Origin: Nitrospiraceae bacterium
Lineage (GTDB): Bacteria; Nitrospirota; Nitrospiria; Nitrospirales; Nitrospiraceae
DNA length: 64,000 nt
Direction of reading: 5' to 3'
Assembly (NCBI GenBank): GCA_919902505.1
Contig: CAKKRE010000016.1
Span: 310,001-374,000, forward strand
In this document: in pieces, positions 48,984 to 57,941 of the stretch
Position numbering within the stretch: position 1 is the stretch's first letter
Layout: every line of letters starts with the position of its first letter
Position numbers and translations under genes: made by a program
The notes under the pieces: generated by a model
What the model was told of the DNA's origin: nothing
The model's database searches: none
Seen by the model: the letters and a program-made list of their open reading frames with translations, nothing else

Positions 48984-50519
48984 CTATTTCGGGTTGACGG
49001 CTACGAACAGATTGTTCCCCTGCCGACTCAGCAAGAGCACAACCATTTCGTCTTTCTTCACCTTGGCCGATGCCTTTTGGTAATCCTCAAGGCTCTTGAC
49101 CACTTCGTGGTTGACCTCTTGAATCACATCGCCACGCTGCAACCCTGCAGACTCGGCGGCGCTGCCGGCCTCAACCGAACTGACCACCACGCCGCTGGTT
49201 TTGGCGGGAATATTCAGCTGGCTCTGCATCGCGGCATCAAGCATCTGAACGCGCAAGGACGCCAAGACATTGTCCGGCGGCTTGACGGTCTCGGTCTGAG
49301 GCGCGGCAGGACCCGGCTCCCTCTTGGCAAGCACTTCGTCCGACGGCCGCTCAGCCACCTTGACCTTCAAGATCTGCTCTTTCCCTTCGCGCAAAATCTT
49401 GATGTCGGCGTCTTTCCCGACGCTCATGCGCGCCACCAGGTTCCGCAATTGGCTGACGCTCTGTACCTCTTTGCCGTTGAATGCAATGACCACATCGCCG
49501 CGCCGCATGCCGGCCGAATGAGAGGGCCCATTCTCGTTCACGTCGCTGATGAGCACGCCTTTGCGCTGCTCCGGCAACTTAAAGGATTTCGCCAGCGCCG
49601 GGGTAATTTCCTGAATGGCCACGCCCATCCAGCCGCGCACCACTTTGCCGGTCTTCGTCAAACTCTCCACGATATCGGTCGCGATGCTGCTCGGAATGGC
49701 AAAGCCGATGCCCTCGGATCCGCCGGTGCGGGAGAAGATCGCCGTGTTAATGCCGATCAACTTGCCCTGCATATTGACCAAGGCACCGCCGGAATTCCCC
49801 GGATTGATGGCCGCGTCGGTCTGAATAAAGTCTTCGTAATCGGCAATGCCCACGTTCCCGCGTCCCAGGGCACTGATAATGCCCAAGGTCACGGTGGAAC
49901 TCAGCCCGAACGGGCTGCCCACCGCGAGCACCACGTCACCGACCTGCAGTTCATCATAATCGGCCCACTTCATGGACTCGAGATCTTTGGCTTCGATCTT
50001 GATGATGGCCAAATCCGTCTTCGGATCGGTTCCGATGATCTTGGCTGGAAATTCACGACGGTCCGACAGGGTCACGGTGATTTGGGTCGCGCCTTCGACC
50101 ACGTGGTTATTCGTGACGATATACCCGTTCGCATCGAGGATCACACCGGATCCGGCGCTCTGCTCGGGGCGATGGGGACCACCACCCGGAGGTCCGGGAG
50201 GTCCACCGGGACCACCTGGCGGCTCCATGCCGGGCGGCTCATCACCGGGACCAGGAGGCGGGCCACCGAACGGTCCTCCGGGAGGAAGCTGGCGACGGCC
50301 TTCGCGACGACCCTCCCCTCCACCGGTGACCGCGATGTTGACGACCGCAGGCGTGACCGCCTTGACGATTTCTGAGAATCCCTGCGCAAACGCCGGGGGG
50401 ACACCCGCTGCCTGAGCCTGAGACCCGGGCTGCATTCCGCCGACTAAGAGCGTGGCAGCAATCATGGGGATCCCTGCCAGCACGGACAGCACTTTCCTGC
50501 GCCGATGTCGATACGTCAT
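48984..50519 (-). CDS. HtrA/DegP-type periplasmic serine protease with Pro/Gly-rich insert
   Basis: 511 residues from ATG 50519, which has AGAGGAG upstream; a frame starts at 50567. After a signal peptide (VLSVLAGIPMIAATLLVGGM) and a short region comes a strongly Pro/Gly-rich insert at about residues 77-123. The protease domain follows with the catalytic triad His (VTNNHVVEG), Asp (KTDLAIIKIE) and Ser (NPGNSGGALV). Two PDZ domains follow (GWMGVAIQEITPALAKSFKL, and LNIPAKTSGVVVSSVEAGSA). It degrades or refolds misfolded envelope proteins. It begins the minus-strand run with tatC, mrp, moeA and mobB and may serve quality control of the exported enzyme. The insert is unusual. Confidence 0.93.
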   Translation of the reverse strand: MTYRHRRRKVLSVLAGIPMIAATLLVGGMQPGSQAQAAGVPPAFAQGFSEIVKAVTPAVVNIAVTGGGEGRREGRRQLPPGGPFGGPPPGPGDEPPGMEPPGGPGGPPGPPGGGPHRPEQSAGSGVILDANGYIVTNNHVVEGATQITVTLSDRREFPAKIIGTDPKTDLAIIKIEAKDLESMKWADYDELQVGDVVLAVGSPFGLSSTVTLGIISALGRGNVGIADYEDFIQTDAAINPGNSGGALVNMQGKLIGINTAIFSRTGGSEGIGFAIPSSIATDIVESLTKTGKVVRGWMGVAIQEITPALAKSFKLPEQRKGVLISDVNENGPSHSAGMRRGDVVIAFNGKEVQSVSQLRNLVARMSVGKDADIKILREGKEQILKVKVAERPSDEVLAKREPGPAAPQTETVKPPDNVLASLRVQMLDAAMQSQLNIPAKTSGVVVSSVEAGSAAESAGLQRGDVIQEVNHEVVKSLEDYQKASAKVKKDEMVVLLLSRQGNNLFVAVNPK

Positions 50520-50648
50520 GTGTACTCCTCTGGAAGCCTGAAAATGAGGGACCATCCTCCGCGCCATCGTGAACGAATCATTCTACACTAATCACAGAAT
50601 CGCCTTCAAAGAGGAAAACGCAGGGCCGGTTTCTCTGAGGAACGGTAG

Positions 50649-51422
50649 TCATGGCCTGGACATGGCGGCCAACTCCAGGTCTCGCTGTTCGACCCAGGCA
50701 CGCTGCAGATTTCCGGCCAATCGCTTCGCCGCCTGCTCCATCGACACCACACGCAGCGTCACGGGGGCGCCTTCATAGGACGGCGGCCAGATGCGCCGCT
50801 CCGGATCCTGCGGCCGCAGATAAATCACCGGATACCATTGCGAAATCCCAGGCGCGGTGGGGCTGTCCAACGTCGCCATGGCTCGCCCCTCCGCCTGGAG
50901 AAGCTGCCGGCCTGTTCGTCCATCCAAAAAGGCTGCTTCCGCGAGGGACCAATTGTCGCGACGGAACCCAGGCTGCCGGTGCGTCGTCCAGCCGAGAAAC
51001 AGGGAGGCGGGGTACTCCTGCTCCGTGCTCGAGAGAACCACGACCAGGACATAGTCCACACTCTGCTGACGGGCAACGTCAGTCCAATTCGGCGGTGGCG
51101 CCCCCGCCGCTAACTCACCGAGATTCACGACCCGTTCAATGGCGATAGGGAAGCCCCGATTGACCTGCCCGCTGAGCGTCTCAGCCAGCCTTGCCTGAGC
51201 TTCTTCAGGCAAGCCCGGGGCAGCCTCCGGAGCCGATCGATCGGCTAGCATCACCAGCGCGGTTCGAAGCGGGCGTTGCACCGGCAGCCCGGGGCTTGTT
51301 GATTCGTCCGCCGCGACCGGAGAGACATACTGACTCAACCGGCTGGGCGGAGTTGCCACGGCACACCCGGCAAGCAACAGCGCCCCGACCAACCACATAA
51401 ACCTGTACTGTTTCCGCCTCAT
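50649..51422 (-). CDS. Secreted lipoprotein, unknown function
   Basis: 257 residues. A lipobox is clear: LVGALLLAGC with Cys 19 or 20. The mature protein begins AVATPPSRLSQYVSPVAADE and has a FlgO-like or GNA1162-like pattern (RTALVMLADRSAPEAAPGLP, VDYVLVVVLSSTEQEYPASL, FLDGRTGRQLLQAEGRAMAT). This resembles periplasmic lipoproteins that sense or assemble envelope complexes. The fit to a named family is loose. It is upstream of the protease gene by about 130 bp and may be co-transcribed. No catalytic residues are visible. Confidence 0.7.
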   Translation of the reverse strand: MRRKQYRFMWLVGALLLAGCAVATPPSRLSQYVSPVAADESTSPGLPVQRPLRTALVMLADRSAPEAAPGLPEEAQARLAETLSGQVNRGFPIAIERVVNLGELAAGAPPPNWTDVARQQSVDYVLVVVLSSTEQEYPASLFLGWTTHRQPGFRRDNWSLAEAAFLDGRTGRQLLQAEGRAMATLDSPTAPGISQWYPVIYLRPQDPERRIWPPSYEGAPVTLRVVSMEQAAKRLAGNLQRAWVEQRDLELAAMSRP

Positions 51423-51615
51423 CGCAACCTCCTGACCAGAGAGCTACGCCTGGGCACCTACAGTCTATGGGATTACGATCACCCCCGGTCGATGGCGCTG
51501 TCAAGACCCGGCACCCACGGCTTGCATTTCGCCCCTCGGTCAGATACGGTGGGCCACCTTTCGCCTTCAGCAGGCGAAGGGGTCCCGTCACACTCCGACA
51601 CGAGGCTGTCCCAAC

Positions 51616-52431
51616 GTGACACCGTGCTCGACTCAGACGCCTTCTCTTTCGATCATCATACCGGCCTATAACGAGGCGCGCCGTCTTCCACTCTGCCTGG
51701 AACGAGTCATTGCATACCTGGATCAGCGCGGCCGGACCTATGAAGTCCTCGTCGTCGATGACGGCAGCCACGACCAGACCGCGCAGGCCGTCGAGTCGGT
51801 GGCCCATCGCTGCCCGCACGTGCGACTCATTCGGTTGACCGGCAACATCGGCAAGGGCGCGGCCGTCCGCCGTGGCATGCAGGCCGCACGGGGCACGTAT
51901 CAATTGTTTGCGGACGCGGATGGGGCCGCACCGATCGAAGAACTGGCACGGCTGGAATCGGCGCTTCTGGCAGGAGCGGATCTCGCCATCGGATCACGGG
52001 CGCTGGCGTCCCAAGATCCCACGTTCACCGTCCAGGCACGGTGGCATCGAAGCCTGCTGGGAACCGTCTTCAACAACATCGTGCAGCGCCTGGGTCTTCG
52101 CGATATCGCCGATACTCAATGCGGATTCAAGCTGTTTCGTCGATCGATCGCTCAAGACTTATTTTCGGTCGCCTGTGTCGACGGGTATGCGTTCGACCTG
52201 GAGCTGCTCTACGTCGCGCGACAGCGCGGCTACCGGCTTGCGGAAGTCCCGATCAATTGGATCGACCAGCCGGGATCGAAAGTCCGCCCCTGGCGCGACG
52301 GACTCGTCATGCTGCAAGAACTCCTGGCCATCCGGAAACGTGACGCGCAAGGGCTCTACGAGCCCCGTCTTCGTCCCGCACCGAGCACCGGCGAACCAGC
52401 CTTAGCTTCCGTCGAACCCACCCATTTTTAG
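51616..52431 (+). CDS. GT2 glycosyltransferase, dolichyl-phosphate glucosyltransferase-like
   Basis: 271 residues, probably from GTG 51616. The GT-A fold motifs are LSIIIPAYNEARRLPLCLER, VLVVDDGSHDQTA (DDG), GAAVRRGMQAARG, LFADADGAAPIEEL (DxD-type DAD), and ADTQCGFKLFRRSIA. This matches the Alg5/DPG1-type or DPM-like branch that makes polyprenyl-phosphate sugars. The end is soluble with no C-terminal helices. The product would feed the GT-C-type membrane enzyme encoded convergently at 52449. A small hairpin (TTTCGCC / GGCGAA region near 51558-51580) precedes it. Specific sugar unknown. Confidence 0.85.
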   Translation: MTPCSTQTPSLSIIIPAYNEARRLPLCLERVIAYLDQRGRTYEVLVVDDGSHDQTAQAVESVAHRCPHVRLIRLTGNIGKGAAVRRGMQAARGTYQLFADADGAAPIEELARLESALLAGADLAIGSRALASQDPTFTVQARWHRSLLGTVFNNIVQRLGLRDIADTQCGFKLFRRSIAQDLFSVACVDGYAFDLELLYVARQRGYRLAEVPINWIDQPGSKVRPWRDGLVMLQELLAIRKRDAQGLYEPRLRPAPSTGEPALASVEPTHF

Positions 52432-52448
52432 CAGACCCATCCAACCGA

Positions 52449-53990
52449 TCACCCCTTCCGTCGCACGATCACCACCTTGGCATCGGCATAGATCGTCCTC
52501 CAGGCATGGTCCGCCTCCAAGGCCAGCGCGAGCGCGCTGCCCCGCTGGATCAGCCCCCAATCGACGGCGTAACGATCCAGCACCGCCAAACCTGGTGCGT
52601 CCTCACGATTCAGGTCTGCATAATCCTGAAAGATGCGCCGGTCGCCGATTCGCCAGGCCGGCATACGACCATCGATGAATATTTTCTCACTGGGAAGGTG
52701 CCAGAGCAGAAACCCGCCGTATCCGTAGTCGTTATAGAGCCTGGTTCCCACATCCTGCCGATGGCTCCGGATCCATCGCGCCGCTTCAATCGGATATTCC
52801 GTCTGTTCCAGATACACGTCAGGCGACTTCCCCGATAACCAGACATGCTCCAGATGTTCGCTCCCCAACGCAGAGAGGGCACCGGCCGTCCCAATGGTCA
52901 GCAGGAGCAGAGCCGTCGCAGCGTGCGTCCTCAGAATCGGTACCCACCGAACGCACGAGGCCACCGCAAGCGCGAGCAACTCTGCCACCAGCGGGAGGCT
53001 CACAATCAGGAACAGCGTGACGTTCCGCCAATGCCGTAGCGACAACCCCAACATGAGCAACAGCAGGGCCCATCGAACCGGCTCCACCCGGCGATACCAT
53101 CCGGCCATCAAGCACGCCAACCCGGCCAGATACATCCCGTAGGCCTTCCCCGCCCACCCCTGGAAAGACACCGGCTGCCATTCCCGTAACGTCTCAATCA
53201 TGAACCGATCGGTCAGGGACTCATAAATCTCCTGGTAGAGACGCCATCCATAAGGATTCAGGAAGGTGACTGCCACCGCAATGCCCAGCGCCAGCGCACA
53301 GCGGCGAAGATCGTCCCAACTGAGGACCGGCTCATCGAGCGACGCCGCGACCGCCGGCCGTCCGGCGCATATCGTCATCATGAAGGAGAGGCCCAACAGC
53401 ACACCCGACAGAAAAAGTCCCGCCGTAAACCCGCCATGCAGGTTCGCCCACAGCAGGAACAACGGGGGCAGTCCCCAGACCCATGTCCGCTGTCCAGCCT
53501 GAACGCGGCGCCATCCCCACAACAGAATCGCGACGCCGAGCAGACTGACCAGTTGCGTGCGCGCGCCAAGAAAGGGTAATGCCCCCCAAAGGCTCGCCAC
53601 CATGGCCGCCAAGCGATACGTCCGGTGCACTCTGGCCTGCGAGGCTGCCACCCACCAGGCGAGCGCCGTCACGCCACCAAAGAACAGGATCAGACCCAGA
53701 CCACCCGACGGGTCCATCACACGGTAGATCACCGCCAGCAGACCATCGGTCAACCAGGCATGCTCGATCCAATGCCAATCCGGCATGGTGTGGGAGTAGG
53801 GATCGGTCTCCGGCAACCGCCAGCCCTGGGCGACCAAATCCAGCCCGGCGCGCAGATGCCATCCCAGGTCCGGCTCTACCAGCGGCTGCAGCGTGAGATT
53901 CAGAATGAAGCCGACCAGAAGACAATCGAGCAAGAGCACGATCAGGCGATGAGGGGACGGATCTGAACAACGAACCGGTTCAGCAGGCAT
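52449..53990 (-). CDS. GT-C-like polytopic membrane protein (ArnT/PMT-type fold)
   Basis: 513 residues with about ten hydrophobic helices. The first loop carries EPDLGWHLRAGLDLVAQGWR and DPYSHTMPDWHWIEHAWL, the acidic and aromatic pattern of GT-C enzymes that use polyprenyl-phosphate sugars. C-terminal soluble part: RLYNDYGYGGFLLWHLPSEK and FIDGRMPAW. The family is often annotated as a hypothetical protein. It could glycosylate lipids or proteins outside the membrane with a donor from the GT2 enzyme. Its start region overlaps the stop of the carbamoyltransferase gene by 11 nt on the same strand, so they are coupled. Confidence 0.75.
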   Translation of the reverse strand: MPAEPVRCSDPSPHRLIVLLLDCLLVGFILNLTLQPLVEPDLGWHLRAGLDLVAQGWRLPETDPYSHTMPDWHWIEHAWLTDGLLAVIYRVMDPSGGLGLILFFGGVTALAWWVAASQARVHRTYRLAAMVASLWGALPFLGARTQLVSLLGVAILLWGWRRVQAGQRTWVWGLPPLFLLWANLHGGFTAGLFLSGVLLGLSFMMTICAGRPAVAASLDEPVLSWDDLRRCALALGIAVAVTFLNPYGWRLYQEIYESLTDRFMIETLREWQPVSFQGWAGKAYGMYLAGLACLMAGWYRRVEPVRWALLLLMLGLSLRHWRNVTLFLIVSLPLVAELLALAVASCVRWVPILRTHAATALLLLTIGTAGALSALGSEHLEHVWLSGKSPDVYLEQTEYPIEAARWIRSHRQDVGTRLYNDYGYGGFLLWHLPSEKIFIDGRMPAWRIGDRRIFQDYADLNREDAPGLAVLDRYAVDWGLIQRGSALALALEADHAWRTIYADAKVVIVRRKG

Positions 53991-55713
53991 GATTCGGGAT
54001 GGCCGGTGGAGATGATCTGCCCACCAGTAGATTGCCGAGGACTAACCACTCCACCTGAGTCCGCTGGAAGCAGCGCACCGCATCTTCGGGCGTACAGACG
54101 ATCGGCTCTTGCACATTGAACGACGTATTGAGCAGCACCGGAACGCCTGTGAGTCGCCCGAAGGTTGCGAGAAGATCATAGAACCGCGGATTGGCCTCAC
54201 GCGTCACCGTCTGAACCCGGGCCGTTCCATCGACGTGCGTGACGGCCGGAAGGATTCCTTTCGCCGAGGCCTTCACCCGCACAGTGAACTGCATGTAGGG
54301 CGATGGTGCCGGCAGCTCAAAAAATTCCTGCGCCCGATCAGCCAGCACCGAGGGGGCGAAGGGTCGAAATGCCTCCCGGCATTTTACTTTACTGTTGATC
54401 AACTCCCGCATGTCTTCCCGCCGCGGATCCGCCAACAGACTGCGATTGCCGAGCGCGCGAGGCCCCCACTCCATTCGACCTTGGTACCAGAAGACGAGGC
54501 GCCCTCGTGTCAGCTCTGCTGCGACCCGCTCGTACAACTGATCATCCGTCAGGGACTCGGCCACCAGCCCCGCTTGCGACAACGCCGCTCGACAAGCGGC
54601 CTCGTCGAATTGCGGCCCCAAGTAGGCATCGGGCAACCGCGGTCTTGTCGTGGTCCCTCCACGCCTCGCCGTCCACCACAGGGCTGCCCCGAGCGCCGCC
54701 CCCGAATCGCCGGCGGCCGGCGGCACATAGACCTCCTTAAACCCGAGTTCGGCGCGCAGCCGACCATTGGCCACACAGTTATAGGCAACCCCGCCTGCCA
54801 GACAGAGCGACTCAGCCCGCGTGAGGGAGCGCAAGTGGCGGCCGAGATGCAACAGCGTTTCCTCCAGAACCACCTGGGCACTGGCAGCCAGATCGCGGTG
54901 CCGTTGGGTGATTGCATCCGTCGAACGCCGCGACGCGCCGAACAGGCGAATGAATCCCTCCACAAAGAAGCCGGCCCTGGCGAGATGAAAATCAAGCAGT
55001 CGGACGTTCACTTCAAATCGACCTCGGGACAGCAGCCGCACAATGTTCTGACGCAAGACGGGAGCAAACGTCGGCTCCCCGGAGGACGCCAGGCCCATCA
55101 CAATGTATTCGTCCTGGTCGGGGCGAAACCCAAGAAAGGCCGTCATCGCCGCATAGAACTGCCCGAGCGAATGGGGAAGCGGAGTGCGATCCAGCACGGT
55201 GATCCGACTCCCTTCACCTGTCGCCATCAGGGTGGTATCGGCTTCAGACGCGCCATCCACCACGAGAATCGCCGACCGCTCGAAGGGCGACACGAGAAAC
55301 GAACTGGCAGCGTGGCACACATGGTGATCGAGAAAGACCGGTTGGATTGCGCCCGCATCCACGCGCCTCGTCAGTTCCTCCCGCAGTCGGAACAGTTCCA
55401 GCCACTCCCGGCTGACTCGCTCCAATGAGCGAGTCCCCTTCACTCGAAACAGTTGCGGGGACCGTATCATCGCCGTCAGGGCGAGCCACGCGCGCCGCCC
55501 GACCTGCCAATATTTCCAAGGGACGGCAATGGCTTCGACATCGCGAAGTGCGACTCCAGCCTCATGCAGGCAATACCGCATCGCCTGCACCGGCAGCGCC
55601 GTCACGTGCTTCCGACGAACGAACCGCTCCTCTTCCGCCGCCGCCACAATGCGACCCTCAGAAACGAGCGCCGCCGCCGCATCTCTCATATTGGAAAGGC
55701 CCAACACCAACAC
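53980..55713 (-). CDS. NodU/CmcH-family carbamoyltransferase
   Basis: 577 residues from GTG 55713; upstream codons of the frame look non-coding. The N-terminal actin-like fold (VLVLGLSNMRDAAAALVSEG, VAAAEEERFVRRKH) is followed by LDHHVCHAASSFLVSPFE (the conserved HHxCHA), VVDGASEADTTL, LAGGVAYNCVANGRL, and MEWGPRALGNRSLLADPRR. The C-terminal Carbam_trans_C part contains REAFRPFAPSVL and LNTSFNVQEPIVCTPEDA. It transfers carbamoyl from carbamoyl phosphate to a sugar or small-molecule hydroxyl. Coupled with GT-C-like and near GT2 genes, the substrate may be an envelope glycan or glycolipid (inference). Confidence 0.92.
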   Translation of the reverse strand: MLVLGLSNMRDAAAALVSEGRIVAAAEEERFVRRKHVTALPVQAMRYCLHEAGVALRDVEAIAVPWKYWQVGRRAWLALTAMIRSPQLFRVKGTRSLERVSREWLELFRLREELTRRVDAGAIQPVFLDHHVCHAASSFLVSPFERSAILVVDGASEADTTLMATGEGSRITVLDRTPLPHSLGQFYAAMTAFLGFRPDQDEYIVMGLASSGEPTFAPVLRQNIVRLLSRGRFEVNVRLLDFHLARAGFFVEGFIRLFGASRRSTDAITQRHRDLAASAQVVLEETLLHLGRHLRSLTRAESLCLAGGVAYNCVANGRLRAELGFKEVYVPPAAGDSGAALGAALWWTARRGGTTTRPRLPDAYLGPQFDEAACRAALSQAGLVAESLTDDQLYERVAAELTRGRLVFWYQGRMEWGPRALGNRSLLADPRREDMRELINSKVKCREAFRPFAPSVLADRAQEFFELPAPSPYMQFTVRVKASAKGILPAVTHVDGTARVQTVTREANPRFYDLLATFGRLTGVPVLLNTSFNVQEPIVCTPEDAVRCFQRTQVEWLVLGNLLVGRSSPPAIPNHAC

Positions 55714-55872
55714 GATGAATTCGCGTCCCTTCCGGTCATGATCCAACACACAGGCGGCGGTAGAATAAACGAGGCCTGTACGCGTCGCAAGCCGCACCGG
55801 CATTCGGTTGCAATGCCCCCTCCTTTCCTGTACCGTTCCTGCTTCAAAATACGGCGTAGAGGAGGCCTCGGC

Positions 55873-57744
55873 TTGAAGACGCACCGCGCACTCATTCTTG
55901 GAATGCTCTTAATCCCTGTGCTGACGTCCGCAGGCTGCGACAGTATCAAATCCCGTTTTTCCCGGCAGACGCTGCCGGATCTCGGCCCGCCGGTCCCTCT
56001 CACGGTTCACCTGGACGTTGACCCGTCGCTGTCTGCCGCCAAGACCGAATACATCGACGGCTGCGGCCGGATCCGGCCGTTTTCTATCGGTCCGACCGTA
56101 GAAGACATGCTGATACAAGCCGCCCATCAGACGTTTCGCGCCGTGGTGCTTCCCGGTAGTCATGACAGCGCCGGAAAACCGGACGTGACGGTGCGGATAC
56201 GCATGCTGGACCCTCGATTTAAGATTCAACCCGATGCGCTCTATGACCGTGCCCCCGCCGAACTCAGCCTGGATGCCCTCGCAGAGTTCTTCGATGCAGC
56301 CGGCGCACCACTGGCCGAGCGGCCCTTGCAATCCACACGCAAGGAGCGGCTGCAGCTTGAGCTCACCCAGCAACGCTGTGACTACATCGTTGATCCCCTG
56401 CTTCAGGACGCGTCCACCGTGCTGGCCACGCAGTTCATGCAGGAAGCACGTGTACTGTTGGACCCCACACATGCGGCAACGGCCGCGGCCCCACCCGCTT
56501 CCGTCGTGCCTACCGAGCCCGCCCAGAAACCAGCCGGCATCGTCCCTGCCAACTCGACCACCACGATGGCATCCCCCCTGTCATTTAAAGCCACGCTTCT
56601 CGATGAAAACAGCAACTTACTTCTCGAAGGCGGCGAACGGATCCGCGTACGGGTCGACATCGTCAACACCGGTTCCCAAGCGGTGCAGCCCATGACTGTT
56701 CAGCTCGCCGGCCCACCGGCGTTGATCGCACAATTCCCGGCGACGAAATTATCCACGGGCACCATCGAGGCAGGCGGCTCCAAGTCCATCGAGTTCATCG
56801 CCACCCTGCCGCAATCGCTGAACCCGCAGCAGGCGGAATTTCAGGTCTCCCTGGCAAGCGGATCCGGACAACCCGTTCCCGCCCCTCAGACGCTGCCGGC
56901 CTCGGTACGGCCGACCGGCATCACTACCGACGATGTGGACCAAGTTCCCGCTCCGACGACCGGGGGGCAGCGATCCGGCGACTATCTGTTGTCCATCGGC
57001 ATCAGCAGCTATCGCGAGCAGCACATCGACTCGCGCAAATACGCCGCCCTGGATGCCGAAATGGTCGCAACCTATTTACAGGCGCTGGGGGGGTTGCCCA
57101 AGAATAATGTGCGGTTGTTGCAAGACTGGAGCGCCTTACGCCCCGATATTGAGGAAGCGTTGCTCGATTGGCTTCCGTCAAAACTCACGCAGGACTCCCT
57201 CGTCACGGTGTACTTCGCCGGGCAGGCTGTCGTCTCGCCGACCGGAGACACCTTTCTGATTCCCTACGATGGCTCCCTGGGATCAACCTCCCGCCTGTAT
57301 CCGCTTAAAGATCTGGAGGCGGCACTGGAACGATTGAAGGCGAAGCAAGTCCTGTTCGTATTCGACGGGACCGTGCTCAAAAACGGCGCTGAGGGGCGAT
57401 CGAAGGTCGCGGCGCCGAAATGGACGGGAACGAGCGGAAAGGTGCTACACCTGATCGGCACCAGGGGTTTCGGAAAGAGCCTGGAGTCCGATACGTTGCG
57501 CCATGGTTTGTTCACCTATTACCTCTTGCGAGGCCTTCGTGGTGAAGCGGATCTCAATCGGAACGGAGAGGTGACGATCGGCGAGGTCACGGATTACCTT
57601 AACCGAAAGGTCCCGACGGCAGCTCGCAATACCTTCAAGCAGGAACAACAGCCGCAAGTGTTCCCTGCACTACGAGCCCCCGACAAGGGGATGGACGTGG
57701 TACTTACAAGACCACCGACGATTCCCGCGATCGACAAGCCCTGA
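55873..57744 (+). CDS. Lipoprotein with degenerate caspase-like (C14) domain
   Basis: 623 residues from TTG 55873, chosen because GAGGAGG lies 7 nt upstream and because it gives a direct lipobox signal peptide (MLLIPVLTSAGC); an ATG frame starts at 55453 in untranslated-looking sequence. Residues 25-180 form an envelope-lipoprotein-like region, then CARDB-like beta repeats (about 235-350, LEGGERIRVRVDIVNTGSQA). A caspase-like domain runs from about 370 (YLLSIGISSYREQHIDSRKY). The catalytic His motif (SGHG) is FAGQ near 447, and the Cys motif (DACxSG) is FDGTV near 495, so both catalytic residues are absent. A pseudo-protease scaffold in the envelope is likely. Confidence 0.82.
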   Translation: MKTHRALILGMLLIPVLTSAGCDSIKSRFSRQTLPDLGPPVPLTVHLDVDPSLSAAKTEYIDGCGRIRPFSIGPTVEDMLIQAAHQTFRAVVLPGSHDSAGKPDVTVRIRMLDPRFKIQPDALYDRAPAELSLDALAEFFDAAGAPLAERPLQSTRKERLQLELTQQRCDYIVDPLLQDASTVLATQFMQEARVLLDPTHAATAAAPPASVVPTEPAQKPAGIVPANSTTTMASPLSFKATLLDENSNLLLEGGERIRVRVDIVNTGSQAVQPMTVQLAGPPALIAQFPATKLSTGTIEAGGSKSIEFIATLPQSLNPQQAEFQVSLASGSGQPVPAPQTLPASVRPTGITTDDVDQVPAPTTGGQRSGDYLLSIGISSYREQHIDSRKYAALDAEMVATYLQALGGLPKNNVRLLQDWSALRPDIEEALLDWLPSKLTQDSLVTVYFAGQAVVSPTGDTFLIPYDGSLGSTSRLYPLKDLEAALERLKAKQVLFVFDGTVLKNGAEGRSKVAAPKWTGTSGKVLHLIGTRGFGKSLESDTLRHGLFTYYLLRGLRGEADLNRNGEVTIGEVTDYLNRKVPTAARNTFKQEQQPQVFPALRAPDKGMDVVLTRPPTIPAIDKP

Positions 57745-57871
57745 AGCACCATTCAATTCCTGCCAACTGCCTCGCCCGAATACCAACAACCTATCGCTAC
57801 ATCCAGGAGGGAGTGGCGCCGTCCCTCCTCGCCCGTTCCCTACACGGATTCGCAAACGGGCACTTCCCACA

Positions 57872-57910
57872 TAAAAGAAAGGGGGCGTCGAGGATACCCT
57901 CGACGCCCCC
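57872..57910 (-). terminator. Rho-independent terminator of the cytochrome c gene
   Basis: A perfect 13-bp stem (GGGGGCGTCGAGG and complement, arms 57881-57893 and 57898-57910) with loop ATAC. It is followed on the minus strand by TTTCTTTT. Confidence 0.9.
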
Positions 57911-57941
57911 ATCGATTCAGCCGATCGGCCGAAACGTTCGA

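Noticed and set aside
47905-50375. Plus-strand frames of 392 and 432 codons opposite tatC and the HtrA protease
   Set aside because: Arginine/histidine/glutamine-rich translations without motifs. The minus-strand genes have all their catalytic signatures.
55453-55872. A 763-codon start for the caspase-like gene
   Set aside because: The first 140 codons are Arg/His-rich and run antisense through the carbamoyltransferase start. TTG 55873 has the ribosome site and gives the lipobox signal peptide.
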